33,810 bases of DNA from an uncultured Paracoccus sp. (lineage in GTDB: Bacteria > Pseudomonadota > Alphaproteobacteria > Rhodobacterales > Rhodobacteraceae), in assembly GCF_937873615.1 (NCBI RefSeq), contig NZ_CALMYP010000064.1, forward strand, positions 1 to 33,810, in the 5' to 3' direction. Positions 25,902 through 33,810 of the stretch are shown here, one piece after another. Below the pieces are notes generated by a model, which was not told where the DNA came from, made no database searches, and was given only the letters and a program-made list of their open reading frames with translations. The translations under genes were made by a program, and so were the position numbers. Position 1 is the first letter of the stretch, and every line of letters starts with the position of its first letter.

Positions 25902-26905
25902 TGGCGGTCAGCTACCTTGAAGCCTCACTGGCCCGGCTAGGCGAAAGTGTGCGCCGCCCGGACGTGATCGAGATCTGCATCAACCCCGACGGACGGGTCT
26001 GGGGTGAGTTCCAGGGCGATCACTTCATGCGCGACCTCGGACAACCGCTGTCGCTTGTCGAGATCAGGGATCTTGGCAACCAGATCGCCTCGGCCGCCAA
26101 TACGACGCTGAGCGCGCGCAAGCCGATTGTCTCGGTCAGCATCATCTCGGGGGATCGGCCGATCCGGGCCCAGGTCATTCAGCCGCCTGTGGTGGAGGGT
26201 GGGTTCTCGATCTCGTTGCGTTTCTTCTCGACACTGCCGCTGGAAAAGATCCGCCTCGGCTTTCTCTACGGGCGCGAACGTAGCCTCGAAGGCCTGCGCC
26301 GCGAGCGCAACCTCGCGCTCCGCACCGTTGTTGCCGCTGGCGATATCGAGGCGGCTCTGCGTTTCTGCGTGGACAACAAGCTCAATATGATCGTTTCCGG
26401 CGGAACCTCGACCGGCAAGACGGTCGCCGCCCGCAAGATCCTGACTCTCGTCCCGGCCGAAGAGCGCATCCTCACCATCGAGGAGGCGGCTGAACTGCGA
26501 CCTGAGCAGCCCAATGTGGTGACGCTGATCTCGGACCGGGAGTCGGAGATGCGCAGCGCTGACGCTCTTCTGACCGCGACCCTGCGCATGCGCCCCGACC
26601 GGATCGTTCTTGGCGAAGTGCGCGGCAAGGAAGCGCTGACCTTCCTCGAGGCGATCAACACCGGCCATGGCGGCTCGCTGACCACCCTTCATGCCGAGAC
26701 CCCGCAACTCGCGGTGCGCCGCCTCGCCATCGCGGCCCTGAAGACGGATCTGCCGATGACCTATGCCGACATGATCACCTACATCGAAGGTTCGATCGAC
26801 GTGATCATTCAGGCGGGCCGTCACGAGGGAGGAAGGGGCATCACCGAGTTCTTCCTGCCTGGGGCCGGCCGGGTCCAAACGACTGCCCTGCAGGCAGCAG
26901 AATGA
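25898..26905 (+). CDS. virB11: VirB11 traffic ATPase
   Basis: A 335-residue hexameric ATPase of the VirB11/GspE family at the cytoplasmic base of the channel. It has Walker A SGGTSTGKT at 167-175, an Asp-box-like ILTIEEAAELR after it, and Walker B in RIVLGEVRGKEAL. The His-box NTGHGGSLTTLHAET follows. The N-terminal domain (1-135) has the usual beta pattern. A GTG at 25898 and an ATG at 25901 are adjacent starts; the ATG with TGATG overlap is the likelier. The end overlaps the next frame. Confidence 0.94.
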   Translation: MMAVSYLEASLARLGESVRRPDVIEICINPDGRVWGEFQGDHFMRDLGQPLSLVEIRDLGNQIASAANTTLSARKPIVSVSIISGDRPIRAQVIQPPVVEGGFSISLRFFSTLPLEKIRLGFLYGRERSLEGLRRERNLALRTVVAAGDIEAALRFCVDNKLNMIVSGGTSTGKTVAARKILTLVPAEERILTIEEAAELRPEQPNVVTLISDRESEMRSADALLTATLRMRPDRIVLGEVRGKEALTFLEAINTGHGGSLTTLHAETPQLAVRRLAIAALKTDLPMTYADMITYIEGSIDVIIQAGRHEGGRGITEFFLPGAGRVQTTALQAAE

Positions 26906-26919
26906 TGAAAGGTATCCCC

Positions 26920-27333
26920 ATGCGTGTTCTCTGTCTGGCGCTGGCAACGGCGGCTGTCGGCTATTCGGCCGCAGCGCAGACGCCGGTGACGAACGACCTG
27001 ACCCCGACATTGCAGCCGCAGCGCTACCGGATCTGCAATGAGCGACCTGATCGTCCAGCCTGGGCCGATGCGCTGCATATCCGGGAGGCGTGGAAGGCGG
27101 TAACGCTCATGGGTCTCTACGAACTGCGCTCATGGGAGAACATCATCGCCCTGCAGGATTGCTCCTGCGAGGTTCGCTTCCCGGATTGGACCGCCGCAGA
27201 AGATGAATACCAGGAACGATATTCTGGTTTGAGCCAGGGCGAACAGACTGCGCTGCGCCGCGAACTGCGAGCCTACCAGAATACGATCGCGGATAACGTC
27301 AGAACCATCTGCGAAGCCCAAGGCAACTGGTAA
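26920..27333 (+). CDS. Small exported cysteine-containing protein between virB11 and virB6
   Basis: A 137-residue exported protein. I chose the ATG at 26920, which has AAAGG 7 bases before it and gives a compact signal peptide (cleavage after SAAA). Earlier ATGs at 26902 and 26905 overlap the virB11 stop and remain possible. The mature part holds four cysteines (RICNE, DCSCEV, TICEA) and two helices with ELRSWENII and DEYQERYSGL. The family is not recognised. Its place between virB11 and virB6, with a 1-base overlap to virB6, suggests a periplasmic helper of VirB6 or an exclusion protein; this is inference only. Confidence 0.65.
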   Translation: MRVLCLALATAAVGYSAAAQTPVTNDLTPTLQPQRYRICNERPDRPAWADALHIREAWKAVTLMGLYELRSWENIIALQDCSCEVRFPDWTAAEDEYQERYSGLSQGEQTALRRELRAYQNTIADNVRTICEAQGNW

Positions 27334-28358
27334 TGGGCGTCGTCGGCTGGATGGTCGGCTCAGCCGATAGCTTCCTCGCCTCGGCTGCGGAATCGCAGTT
27401 TGGGGCCGTGGCCAGCAACATCGGCACGATCGCCCTGCTGATGGTAACCCTCTCGCTGATCGGCCTTTGCATCAATATGGCCTTCCAGTATCGCAGCATG
27501 GATGGCGCCACCTTCTTCTGGTATCTGCTGAAACTGACCCTGATCGGCTTCTTCGCCTTCAACTGGACCCGCTTCAACGCTGTCGCAAATGCTGTGATCG
27601 GTGGCCTGGACTACATCGCCGGGGCGCTCGTGGCCTCGGTGGGTGGCAGCGGGGCGGGAGCCTCCCATTTCGCGGCTGAGTTCGACGATCTGATCGAACA
27701 GTTCGCGGGCTATCTGAACGCCATCGGTGACAATCTCGGCTGGATGACGGGGGCGATCCTTGGCGGGATCGGCCTGATCCTGCTCAGCGTCCTCGGCTTC
27801 ATGACCGGCATCGTACTGATCTTTGCGAAGATGATGCTGTCACTGATGCTCGGGCTCGCGCCGGTGATGATCGCGCTGTCGCTCTTCGACGCGACCAAGG
27901 ATTTCTTCCATCGCTGGGTATCCACGACGGTCAGCTATGCCTTCTACCCGGTGGTCATCGCCGCCATGTTTTCGACCGTCGTGGGAATGGCGAACGCGCT
28001 TCTGGCCCAACTGGGCGATCCGGAGTCAGCCACCAACATTGGCTCCCTGATACCATTCTTCGTCATGGTCTTCCTCGCCAAGGGGTTCGTGGCCGCGACC
28101 CCGCTGATCGTGCGCGGCTTGTCGGGCAACTTCATGGTGGTGGCGGGGCCCGCTGTTGCGGCCGGCACAGCGGCAATGACGCGCGGAATGCTGAACACGC
28201 GTGGTGTGCAGACCAGGGAGCGGACGGGCAGCCTGAGTGCAGGTGAGATGGTCGGGCGCCAGATTGCTCAGAACGTTCCTGCCGTGAAATCCGCCGCGGT
28301 GGCTGCCGGTGGTCACATTGTACGGGTGGTCGAGAGAGCGCGTCGCCTGGGCAAGTAG
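27333..28358 (+). CDS. virB6: VirB6/TrbL polytopic membrane protein
   Basis: A 341-residue protein with five or six membrane segments (about residues 30-52, 63-82, 131-150, 150-175, 195-220 and 230-252) and a hydrophilic C-terminal tail. The segment IFAKMMLSLMLGLAPVMIAL followed by F-x-x-T-x-x-F-F-H-R-W is characteristic of VirB6/TrbL proteins. VirB6 forms the inner-membrane part of the DNA path. The start shares a base with the upstream stop (TAATG). It is the last core virB gene of the operon. Confidence 0.93.
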   Translation: MGVVGWMVGSADSFLASAAESQFGAVASNIGTIALLMVTLSLIGLCINMAFQYRSMDGATFFWYLLKLTLIGFFAFNWTRFNAVANAVIGGLDYIAGALVASVGGSGAGASHFAAEFDDLIEQFAGYLNAIGDNLGWMTGAILGGIGLILLSVLGFMTGIVLIFAKMMLSLMLGLAPVMIALSLFDATKDFFHRWVSTTVSYAFYPVVIAAMFSTVVGMANALLAQLGDPESATNIGSLIPFFVMVFLAKGFVAATPLIVRGLSGNFMVVAGPAVAAGTAAMTRGMLNTRGVQTRERTGSLSAGEMVGRQIAQNVPAVKSAAVAAGGHIVRVVERARRLGK

Positions 28359-28443
28359 CTATGGGCGGTGCAAACGAGACGAGAGAACCGGCCGCATCGC
28401 TCAAGCCCATCGGTGAATGAATGCAGAAACGAGGAGAGAAAAG

Positions 28444-28785
28444 ATGTTCTACACCTTCGCAGAGTTCCAGATCCAGGGCTACGTTGGCCGGAAAGTCGAA
28501 CTGGGCAACGGCAAGGTTCTGAAAGTCAGTATCGCCGCCACCGACAGCTGGAAGGACAAGGAAAGCGGCGAGCCGCGAGAACGCACCGATTGGAACACCG
28601 TCACCCTGTTTGAACGCAGCACGGCGGGTTTTTCCTGGCTGAAAGAGAACCTCCAGCCTGGCGATCTGGTGCATGTTCGTGGCCGCATCGCAGAAGGAAA
28701 GTACGACAAGAACGGTCAGGCCGTCTACGAGACTGCCCTGACCGCGGATCGGTTCGCGGTCGTTCCGGTCGGCAAGGCTGAGTGA
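28444..28785 (+). CDS. Single-stranded DNA-binding protein (OB fold)
   Basis: A 113-residue protein with an SSB-type OB fold: the opening strand YTFAEFQIQGYVGRKVEL, VSIAATDSWKD, ERTDWNTVTLFE and LQPGDLVHVRGRI. It lacks the long acidic tail of chromosomal SSB. I chose ATG 28444, preceded by GAGGAGAGAAAAG; the ATG at 28417 is less well placed. Plasmid SSBs protect transferred strands in the recipient or assist replication. It lies 85 bases after virB6 and so may still be in the same transcript. Confidence 0.85.
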   Translation: MFYTFAEFQIQGYVGRKVELGNGKVLKVSIAATDSWKDKESGEPRERTDWNTVTLFERSTAGFSWLKENLQPGDLVHVRGRIAEGKYDKNGQAVYETALTADRFAVVPVGKAE

Positions 28786-29024
28786 AAGTCCGTTCGGGGC
28801 GACCGCGGCTATACGCCATGCTGGCGGCGCGCGCGCTTTTGCACGCCTATCTCGTTGGCTATGCCGGCCTCACGCCACCTCGGTGGGTGCGACGGATTCT
28901 GGGCGGCAGCACGCTGCACCGGGCGTGGTTGCTTGGATTCCTGGGCTTTTTCGTAGAGAAGGGTGTGTGTTATGGACCTGCCCGGTCTTGCTGCGGGGCC
29001 GCGTGCCCGAGAAGTCGAAGCTGA
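28782..29024 (+). CDS. Doubtful small hydrophobic reading frame after ssb
   Basis: An 80-residue frame beginning with a GTG that overlaps the SSB stop by 4 bases. Residues about 10-62 are hydrophobic with arginines, such as AYLVGYAGLTPPRWVRRILG and LLGFLGFF; the last 15 residues look like random frame. The overlap pattern suggests a real coupled gene, but the tail suggests that the 3' end was replaced when cargo was inserted to the right. An unrelated ATG (28972) with a 32-codon frame starts inside it. The family is not recognised. Confidence 0.35.
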   Translation: MKVRSGRPRLYAMLAARALLHAYLVGYAGLTPPRWVRRILGGSTLHRAWLLGFLGFFVEKGVCYGPARSCCGAACPRSRS

Positions 29025-29286
29025 TCCAGGTCCGACCTTTCATCCGAGCTCCGCAGGAAACGCGCGCTAGGTTGACGGATCGGACGCAGCCGACGAAAGG
29101 GCGGGAAGCCGACGTTCGCTGTAAAGATGATCAACGAGCAATCTAAACGGGAACATCCCGCCGGCCGAAGCCAAGGCCAACTTCTACGCAGTTCTGGAAA
29201 CGGAACCCATGGCCGCGTAACTAACTGATATCAGCCTCCGGCAAAGCCGGGGCGATTCAAACATCGCAAGGTCAGGGGGCAGAAAG
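29025..29286. other. Stretch without intact gene between secretion and cargo regions
   Basis: No complete gene is visible here. The left part is unassigned sequence with short frames only. The right part contains the decayed end of an IS3-family transposase and its terminal sequence, reported separately. Together with the doubtful frame before it, about 500 bases after ssb look rearranged. Confidence 0.5.
29137..29265 (+). mobile_element. Decayed 3' end of an IS3-family insertion sequence
   Basis: In the frame ending with TAA at 29218-29220 the last codons read NGNIPPAEAKANFYAVLETE followed by PMAA and the stop. This is close to the well-known C-terminus of IS3-group OrfB transposases (PPAEAE-x-x-x-Y/FYA then L). 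A stop stands in that frame about 27 codons upstream, so only a fragment is left. After the stop, TCAGCCTCCGGCAAAGCCGG (29231-29250) resembles the outer end of such elements and forms a small hairpin. The left end of the element is not seen. It marks a past insertion or recombination at the cargo boundary. Confidence 0.6.
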
Positions 29287-31917
29287 ATGGAAGCGCAGGA
29301 GAATGATCTTTCGAATGAGGCGGCAGCGCTCGCAGATATCCTAAAATGGTCGGCGGATCTCCCAGCATGGCAGCGCGACGCGCTGCGTCGGCTCTGTAGC
29401 CAGACAAAACTGGAGGCCGCCGACATCACGGCGCTGGTCTCCATCTGCAAGGCCGTAGAACAAGGAGCCCCGCTCGACGCGACCCACCTCCGCGACCCTG
29501 CCGCAAGCCACGCGGTCGTTACGCTCGGGGCACTTTATGGGCTGTCCAATGTTAACGCCCTCGCCCCTGGCGAACGGCTCTCCTTCGGGAAGACCGGTCT
29601 CACCGTCATCTACGGCGACAATGGCGCCGGCAAATCGGGCTATGCCCGCGTGCTTAAGCAACTCTGCCGTGCGCGTTCGCCGAAAGGCGACGGAATCCTG
29701 CCTAATATCTACACGGCCGCGAGCGGCACTCCCGCCGCCAGCATCGACTTCTTCATAGGCGCCCAAAAGCGCAGCGCAGCTTGGACGCAAGGTACACCGC
29801 CAGATGCAATGTTGTCGGCCGTGAGCGTGTTCGATTCTCGAACCGCCAATGTCCATGTAGAGAACACCAACGACCTAGCCTACACGCCGCTCCCGCTCCG
29901 CATCCTCGCCGGGCTGGCACAGGCCTGCCAAGACGTAAAGGCCAAGCTGGCGGCCGAAATTAAAGCGCTGCAGGAGCAGACGCCCGCAGTTCTGTCGAAA
30001 CCGGACTACAAGCCAGACACGGCCGTCGGCAAGTTGATCGCTGGCCTGTCGGGCAAGACGAAACAGGAAGCTGTTGACAAGCTGGCGGGCCTGACCGCCG
30101 AAGAAGAAGCGCGACTTCAAACGCTCAGCACAGACCTAGCCAGCGACCCGGCGCGCACCATTCGCCAGCTCCAGGGCCAGGAAACCCGGATCAAGTCAGC
30201 GATTGAGCAACTCGAGCGTCTAATTGCTGTCGCTACGGAGGAAAGCCGGGCAGCGCTGCGCACAGCTCACGTGCAACTTGCAACGGCGCGCTCCGCCGCC
30301 GCCGCCGCCTCCGCAAACCTTTTCGCCGATGAGCCACTACCTGACATCGGTTCGGACGTCTGGAAGGCCCTGTGGGAGGCTGCCCGGGACTACTCGCGCG
30401 CCTCCGCCTATCCCGACCATCCGTTTCCCATGACCGGGACTGGCGCCCATTGCGTCCTCTGCCAGCAGTCTCTCAGTGAGGAAGCCTCGATCCGGCTCAG
30501 TAGCTTCGAGGATTTCGTGCAGGACGAGAGCAAGCGCCGCGAACAGGAAGCTGCGGACTCATATTACAAGAAGCTTGAAGATGTCTCGGCGCAGGCCATC
30601 TCCACGAAAGATATTACGGCAATCGTCGCGACAATCCGGGATGATATCGGGCAAGAGGAAGTCGCCATCGCCCTTCGCCGGCAAACCCTCCATCTCGCGT
30701 GGCGGCTGCGTGCCATCCTGAGAACCCACAGTCTTGCGGTGCTGCCCGATCTTCCGCCCGCAGTCACCATTTCGCTTGATCCGCTGCGCACGGCGCTCAG
30801 CGGCATTGCCACACGCATCGTAGGCCTGCAGTCCGAGGCCAGCTCTCCGCAGCGCGCTGCGCTCATCGCCGAGCGCGACGGCCTCGCCGATCGCAAATGG
30901 CTCGGCGTGGTGAAAGCCGATGTGCTTGCCCAGATCGATCGCCTCAAGGCCATCGAGGCGATCGAGAAGGCCAGCAAGGACACCGCGACGAACAAGATCA
31001 CCACCCAGAGCGCTCGTGTCGCGCAAGCGCTGGTTACCAACCGCTTGCGCGGTAGGTTCGCAATCGAGGTAGATAAACTCGGGGTCGCGGGTCTCGCCAT
31101 CGAACTTCAGCAGGCCAAAACCACGGCTGGCGTCCCCTTCTTTCAGGTCCGGCTGATCAACAAGCCGAGCGAACCGGTCGGCAAAATCTTGAGCGAAGGC
31201 GAGCATCGCTGCGTCGCGCTCGCCGCCTTTCTTGCCGAGCTGTCTACCATCGATGCGCAATCCGCGATCGTGTTCGACGACCCCGTCTCTTCGCTCGACC
31301 ATTTGCATCGCGACAGGGTTGCCGCTCGATTGGCCGAGGCCGGACAGACCCGCCAGGTCATCGTCTTCACCCACGATATGGCGTTCTTGCTCCTTCTCGA
31401 TGAAGCATGCCGAGCGACCAAAGATCGCGATACGACGCCGGTGGCGTACCGCCTGATCAGTCGCGGGACGGAAAACGCGGGCTACTGCCATCAGGACCCG
31501 CCGGCCAACGTCATGCCTCTCGACAAGGTGATCGACGGAATGAAGACGCACCTCGCCAACGTGAAAATCCATCACGAACGCGGCGACCAGGCGAGGTGGC
31601 TGCGCGAGGTGACGTCCTTCCAGGACCAACTCCGCACGACCTGGGAACGCGCTGTCGAAGAAGTGGTCGGCCCCGTGATCCGCCGACTGTCCCGCAAGGT
31701 AGATACGACGGGCCTCATCAAGCTCACCGTCCTCACCAACGCTGATTGTACCGTCATGCGCGAGGCGTTCGGTCGCTGCTCCGCGCTCCTTCACAGCCAG
31801 CCTGGCGAGATCAATCCCCGGCTGCCCGCGCCATCAGTGATCCAAGCCGAAATCGACGCATTGGAAAAGTGGATCGCCGACATTCGGTCGCGGCAGGATA
31901 AGGCCGCAGCCGCATGA
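29287..31917 (+). CDS. RloC/PrrC-like SMC-type ATPase, candidate anticodon nuclease
   Basis: An 876-residue AAA_13-type ABC ATPase. Walker A is GDNGAGKSG at 110-118. Coiled segments occupy about 210-345 and 405-460, with a hook-like CVLC at 389-392 between them. The signature is LSEGEHR at 635-641, Walker B is IVFDDPVSSLDH at 661-672, and the switch His lies in FTHD at 694-697. The C-terminal domain has R783-xxx-E787, the same R-xxx-E spacing as the catalytic Arg/Glu of PrrC, and later R830-x5-H836, which fits the Rx4-6H pattern of HEPN ribonucleases. RloC proteins cut tRNA anticodon loops when DNA damage or phage is sensed. The gene is a single unit after an IS remnant, with no partner gene visible. 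The ATPase assignment is firm; the nuclease role is inferred. Confidence 0.8.
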   Translation: MEAQENDLSNEAAALADILKWSADLPAWQRDALRRLCSQTKLEAADITALVSICKAVEQGAPLDATHLRDPAASHAVVTLGALYGLSNVNALAPGERLSFGKTGLTVIYGDNGAGKSGYARVLKQLCRARSPKGDGILPNIYTAASGTPAASIDFFIGAQKRSAAWTQGTPPDAMLSAVSVFDSRTANVHVENTNDLAYTPLPLRILAGLAQACQDVKAKLAAEIKALQEQTPAVLSKPDYKPDTAVGKLIAGLSGKTKQEAVDKLAGLTAEEEARLQTLSTDLASDPARTIRQLQGQETRIKSAIEQLERLIAVATEESRAALRTAHVQLATARSAAAAASANLFADEPLPDIGSDVWKALWEAARDYSRASAYPDHPFPMTGTGAHCVLCQQSLSEEASIRLSSFEDFVQDESKRREQEAADSYYKKLEDVSAQAISTKDITAIVATIRDDIGQEEVAIALRRQTLHLAWRLRAILRTHSLAVLPDLPPAVTISLDPLRTALSGIATRIVGLQSEASSPQRAALIAERDGLADRKWLGVVKADVLAQIDRLKAIEAIEKASKDTATNKITTQSARVAQALVTNRLRGRFAIEVDKLGVAGLAIELQQAKTTAGVPFFQVRLINKPSEPVGKILSEGEHRCVALAAFLAELSTIDAQSAIVFDDPVSSLDHLHRDRVAARLAEAGQTRQVIVFTHDMAFLLLLDEACRATKDRDTTPVAYRLISRGTENAGYCHQDPPANVMPLDKVIDGMKTHLANVKIHHERGDQARWLREVTSFQDQLRTTWERAVEEVVGPVIRRLSRKVDTTGLIKLTVLTNADCTVMREAFGRCSALLHSQPGEINPRLPAPSVIQAEIDALEKWIADIRSRQDKAAAA

Positions 31918-32154
31918 TCACACTTCAGGCTGCGTAGCCTCGCATCGGGGGAGCGCTTCAATTGTGAAATGATCCGAACGGGCCTGCTTCCTTGAGTGCA
32001 AGGGACGCTGCAGTCCCATTCAGATGGCTGCATTATGGAGCCTTCGAGGCCGCGTACAGCGAGTTCGACCGTCCACTGCGGGCCGCAAGCGACACCCCGT
32101 TGCCCCCCGCGACGAAAACTTGTGCCCTAGCCGTCTTTGTCTATGCTGTATCGC
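31918..32154. other. Intergenic stretch with no recognised content
   Basis: About 240 bases between the large ATPase and the orphan gene. A short 5-base hairpin (31927-31940) follows the stop of the ATPase and is too weak to call a terminator. No gene, repeat or promoter stands out. Confidence 0.4.
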
Positions 32155-32460
32155 ATGAACCTGATCTACCCAATAAATCTTGTGGGCCACGACAAGTGGA
32201 TGGAAAGCGGATACGCGCTCGATCTGGCGGGAGGCGACATCATCACCAAGGATGGAGAGATCCTTGGGCGCTGGCAAGTCGTGGAATATGATCCCGAGGC
32301 AGATGACGAAGGCGGCCGCTATGAATTCGTCCCGGACGGACACGACATCGCGATGTTCGCCGAGGCGTTTGTATTTCTAGACCATAGGACAAGTAGGGGC
32401 CTTGCGCTGTCGACGCTTACTCGTGCGATCAAGGAATGGCACGAGGTCCAACCTTCTTAA
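32155..32460 (+). CDS. Orphan protein of unknown function
   Basis: A 101-residue acidic protein from the ATG at 32155; slightly earlier starts (ATG 32143, TTG 32137) are possible. It contains GYALDLAGGDIITKDGEILG, then an acidic YDPEADDEGGRYEFVPDG and a final helix. No signal peptide or known motif is seen. It lies between the RloC-like gene and the coupling protein, converging with the latter, and may be cargo. I cannot assign a family. Confidence 0.5.
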   Translation: MNLIYPINLVGHDKWMESGYALDLAGGDIITKDGEILGRWQVVEYDPEADDEGGRYEFVPDGHDIAMFAEAFVFLDHRTSRGLALSTLTRAIKEWHEVQPS

Positions 32461-32503
32461 TCTTCCGAATTCCGCGGTGAACGGCAGCGCAAGGCCCTTC
32501 GTG

Positions 32504-33810
32504 TCACCCCACGGGCTGGGCATGCTGGGCCAGGATTTCTGCTGTCTTTACCACAGCCGCCTCAACGGCCTTGCGCCCCTCTGCGGTCGCGCCAAGCGAT
32601 TTCAGATCAACGCTGATGGGGCGGGGCGGGGCAGACGCCGCTGCCCGCCGCAACGGTGCCCGCAAGCGGGGCTGCATGAGGGTCGGCTCGGGACCGGAGT
32701 TAAGCCGACCCTGATCCTGCCCATCGCCCTGCGTCACGTGCCGCAATTCCCGCGCGAGTCGCTCCACAGTCGCCTCTGTCTCCTTCAGGCGTGCATCATA
32801 GCGGATTCTTTCTGCGTCAGGATAAGGATGCCCGCCCGATTGCGCCGCGTGCAGCGCCAGCAGCACAGGATCCTCGTAGTATTTCACCCGCCGTGCCCGG
32901 ATCGGCATTTGCGCATCCACCACGAGGATCACCTCATCCAGGTCGAGCCGGCGCGCGTCGTCTTCATTCAAGAGCGGCGTTTCTTCGGTTCTCTCGGTCA
33001 CGCTGCGCCCTTCGAACGGGTTGCGGCCGACCGAACGGGACCGGGTCACTACGCGTTTCGTCGTCTTGCCGATGGCCTGGCTGAGTTCCTCGATGGTTTT
33101 CTGATCGGATGGCGTCAGGTAAAGCTTCACCCCCGCTCCGCCCTGGAGCGAACGCCGCGTGTTTTCGCCATAGATCTCGTCCAGCGCCGGGATGGTCTGG
33201 GTAACGATGGCGAGGTTGCCGCCGAAAGAACGCAGCGTCTTGATGCTCTCGGCCACGATCGGCATCTTCCCGAGCCGGTCGAATTCGTCGAGCATGATCA
33301 TCACTGGCCAGGGCTCATCGTCAGCGGGTTCCCCCGCCTGCAGCGAGGCGATCAGATCCGAAAAGAACAGCCGGATCAGCGGCGCAAGCGGTCGGATCAT
33401 TTCGGATTCCACCACCAGATAGATCGCATGCGGCTGACGCCGGATATCCCGGAACGAGAAGTCTGATGTCGCTGTGGCCGCATCGATTGCCCGGTTGTCC
33501 CAGGTGTCGAGCCCCGATGTCATCAGCAGTGACAGATACGACGTCAGCGTGTCATTGTTGGTTGAGGCCATCCGCTCGAAGATCAGCCTGGCGGAGGTGT
33601 TCTTCACCTCGTGGGCGCGCTTCAGATATTCCTTCTGCTTGTCGCCGCCCGAGGCGGTGATGCGGTAGATCTCGCCGATGGTGGGCACGCCACGTTCGAA
33701 GGCCAGCAGGCCCGCTGCGACAAAGAGATCAATGCCGCCTGCGAGCAGGCCGCCGAGCTTTTCGTTGTCGGTCTGCAGGAAGAGCTTGGCGGTGAGCTTC
33801 AGCTCCATCT
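32504..33810 (-). CDS. virD4: VirD4/TraG coupling protein, C-terminal part, cut by window edge
   Basis: At least 434 residues of a VirD4/TraG-type coupling protein are visible. Walker B is VMIMLDEFDRLGKMP (about residues 168-182 of the visible part), preceded by the all-alpha domain. AIVTQTIPALDEIYGENTRR is also typical, as is a disordered, proline-rich C-terminus. VirD4 brings the relaxase-DNA complex to the VirB channel. Walker A, expected further toward the N-terminus, must lie beyond the right edge. An ATG at 33808 is probably internal. It faces the virB operon with the RloC-like gene in between. Confidence 0.9.
   Translation of the reverse strand, partial: MELKLTAKLFLQTDNEKLGGLLAGGIDLFVAAGLLAFERGVPTIGEIYRITASGGDKQKEYLKRAHEVKNTSARLIFERMASTNNDTLTSYLSLLMTSGLDTWDNRAIDAATATSDFSFRDIRRQPHAIYLVVESEMIRPLAPLIRLFFSDLIASLQAGEPADDEPWPVMIMLDEFDRLGKMPIVAESIKTLRSFGGNLAIVTQTIPALDEIYGENTRRSLQGGAGVKLYLTPSDQKTIEELSQAIGKTTKRVVTRSRSVGRNPFEGRSVTERTEETPLLNEDDARRLDLDEVILVVDAQMPIRARRVKYYEDPVLLALHAAQSGGHPYPDAERIRYDARLKETEATVERLARELRHVTQGDGQDQGRLNSGPEPTLMQPRLRAPLRRAAASAPPRPISVDLKSLGATAEGRKAVEAAVVKTAEILAQHAQPVG

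Noticed and set aside
28972-29070. Short frame of 32 codons starting MDLPGLAAGP
   Set aside because: Too short to judge, lies in the scar region and overlaps another doubtful frame; possibly the start of a truncated gene but without support.
30559-31794. Minus-strand frame of 411 codons opposite the RloC-like gene
   Set aside because: Antisense to signature and Walker B motifs of the ATPase.
1-33810. CRISPR arrays, tRNA or rRNA genes
   Set aside because: No evenly spaced direct repeats and no cloverleaf or ribosomal sequence were noticed on reading the window.

Overview
The window looks like part of a mobile element (a conjugative plasmid or an integrative conjugative element) from a GC-rich alphaproteobacterium, most likely of the Rhodobacterales. 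The evidence is the base composition (about 60% GC over most of the window), the codon use, and a compact, translationally coupled VirB-type secretion operon of the kind found on Rhodobacteraceae plasmids. No replication initiator, partition gene, integrase, tRNA or CRISPR array is visible, so plasmid and chromosomal island cannot be told apart.

Region 1 (about 1-14,600, all minus strand) is an almost complete type 3 BREX phage-defence operon. In transcription order it runs: WYL-domain regulator (BrxR-like), brxF, brxC, a nested AAA ATPase plus DUF4276 (TOPRIM-like) pair, the methyltransferase pglXI, the SNF2-type helicase brxHII, pglZ, and the first 39 codons of brxA, which is cut by the window edge. 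The nested pair is clearly poorer in GC than the genes around it. It is joined to pglXI by a 4-base ATGA overlap, so a second OLD/PARIS-like two-gene defence module appears to be wired into the BREX transcript. The middle of pglXI also has low GC compared with its own two ends.

Region 2 (about 14,600-17,140) is a transition zone. It holds one HTH protein with a perfect inverted repeat upstream, two small exported proteins of unknown function, and a divergent regulatory region with a palindrome over a candidate promoter.

Region 3 (17,139-28,785, plus strand) is a type IV secretion operon. The order is: unknown gene, virB1 (lytic transglycosylase), virB2, virB3, virB4, a small VirB7-like lipoprotein, a second lytic transglycosylase inside a VirB5-like scaffold, virB5, virB8, virB9, virB10, virB11, a small exported cysteine-containing protein, virB6, and a single-stranded DNA-binding protein. 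Almost every junction overlaps or is a few bases long.

Region 4 (28,786-33,810) starts with disrupted sequence and the decayed 3' end of an IS3-family element. An 876-residue SMC-like ATPase follows, with a CxxC hook and a C-terminal Arg/Glu/His pattern reminiscent of RloC/PrrC anticodon nucleases. Then come an orphan gene and, on the minus strand, the C-terminal part of the VirD4/TraG coupling protein that would feed DNA to the secretion channel.

Taken together, the window pairs a transfer machine (virB plus virD4) with at least three independent-looking defence layers: BREX-3, the nested AAA/DUF4276 pair, and the RloC-like protein. All functional assignments come from motifs and gene order read by eye; no database search was run.
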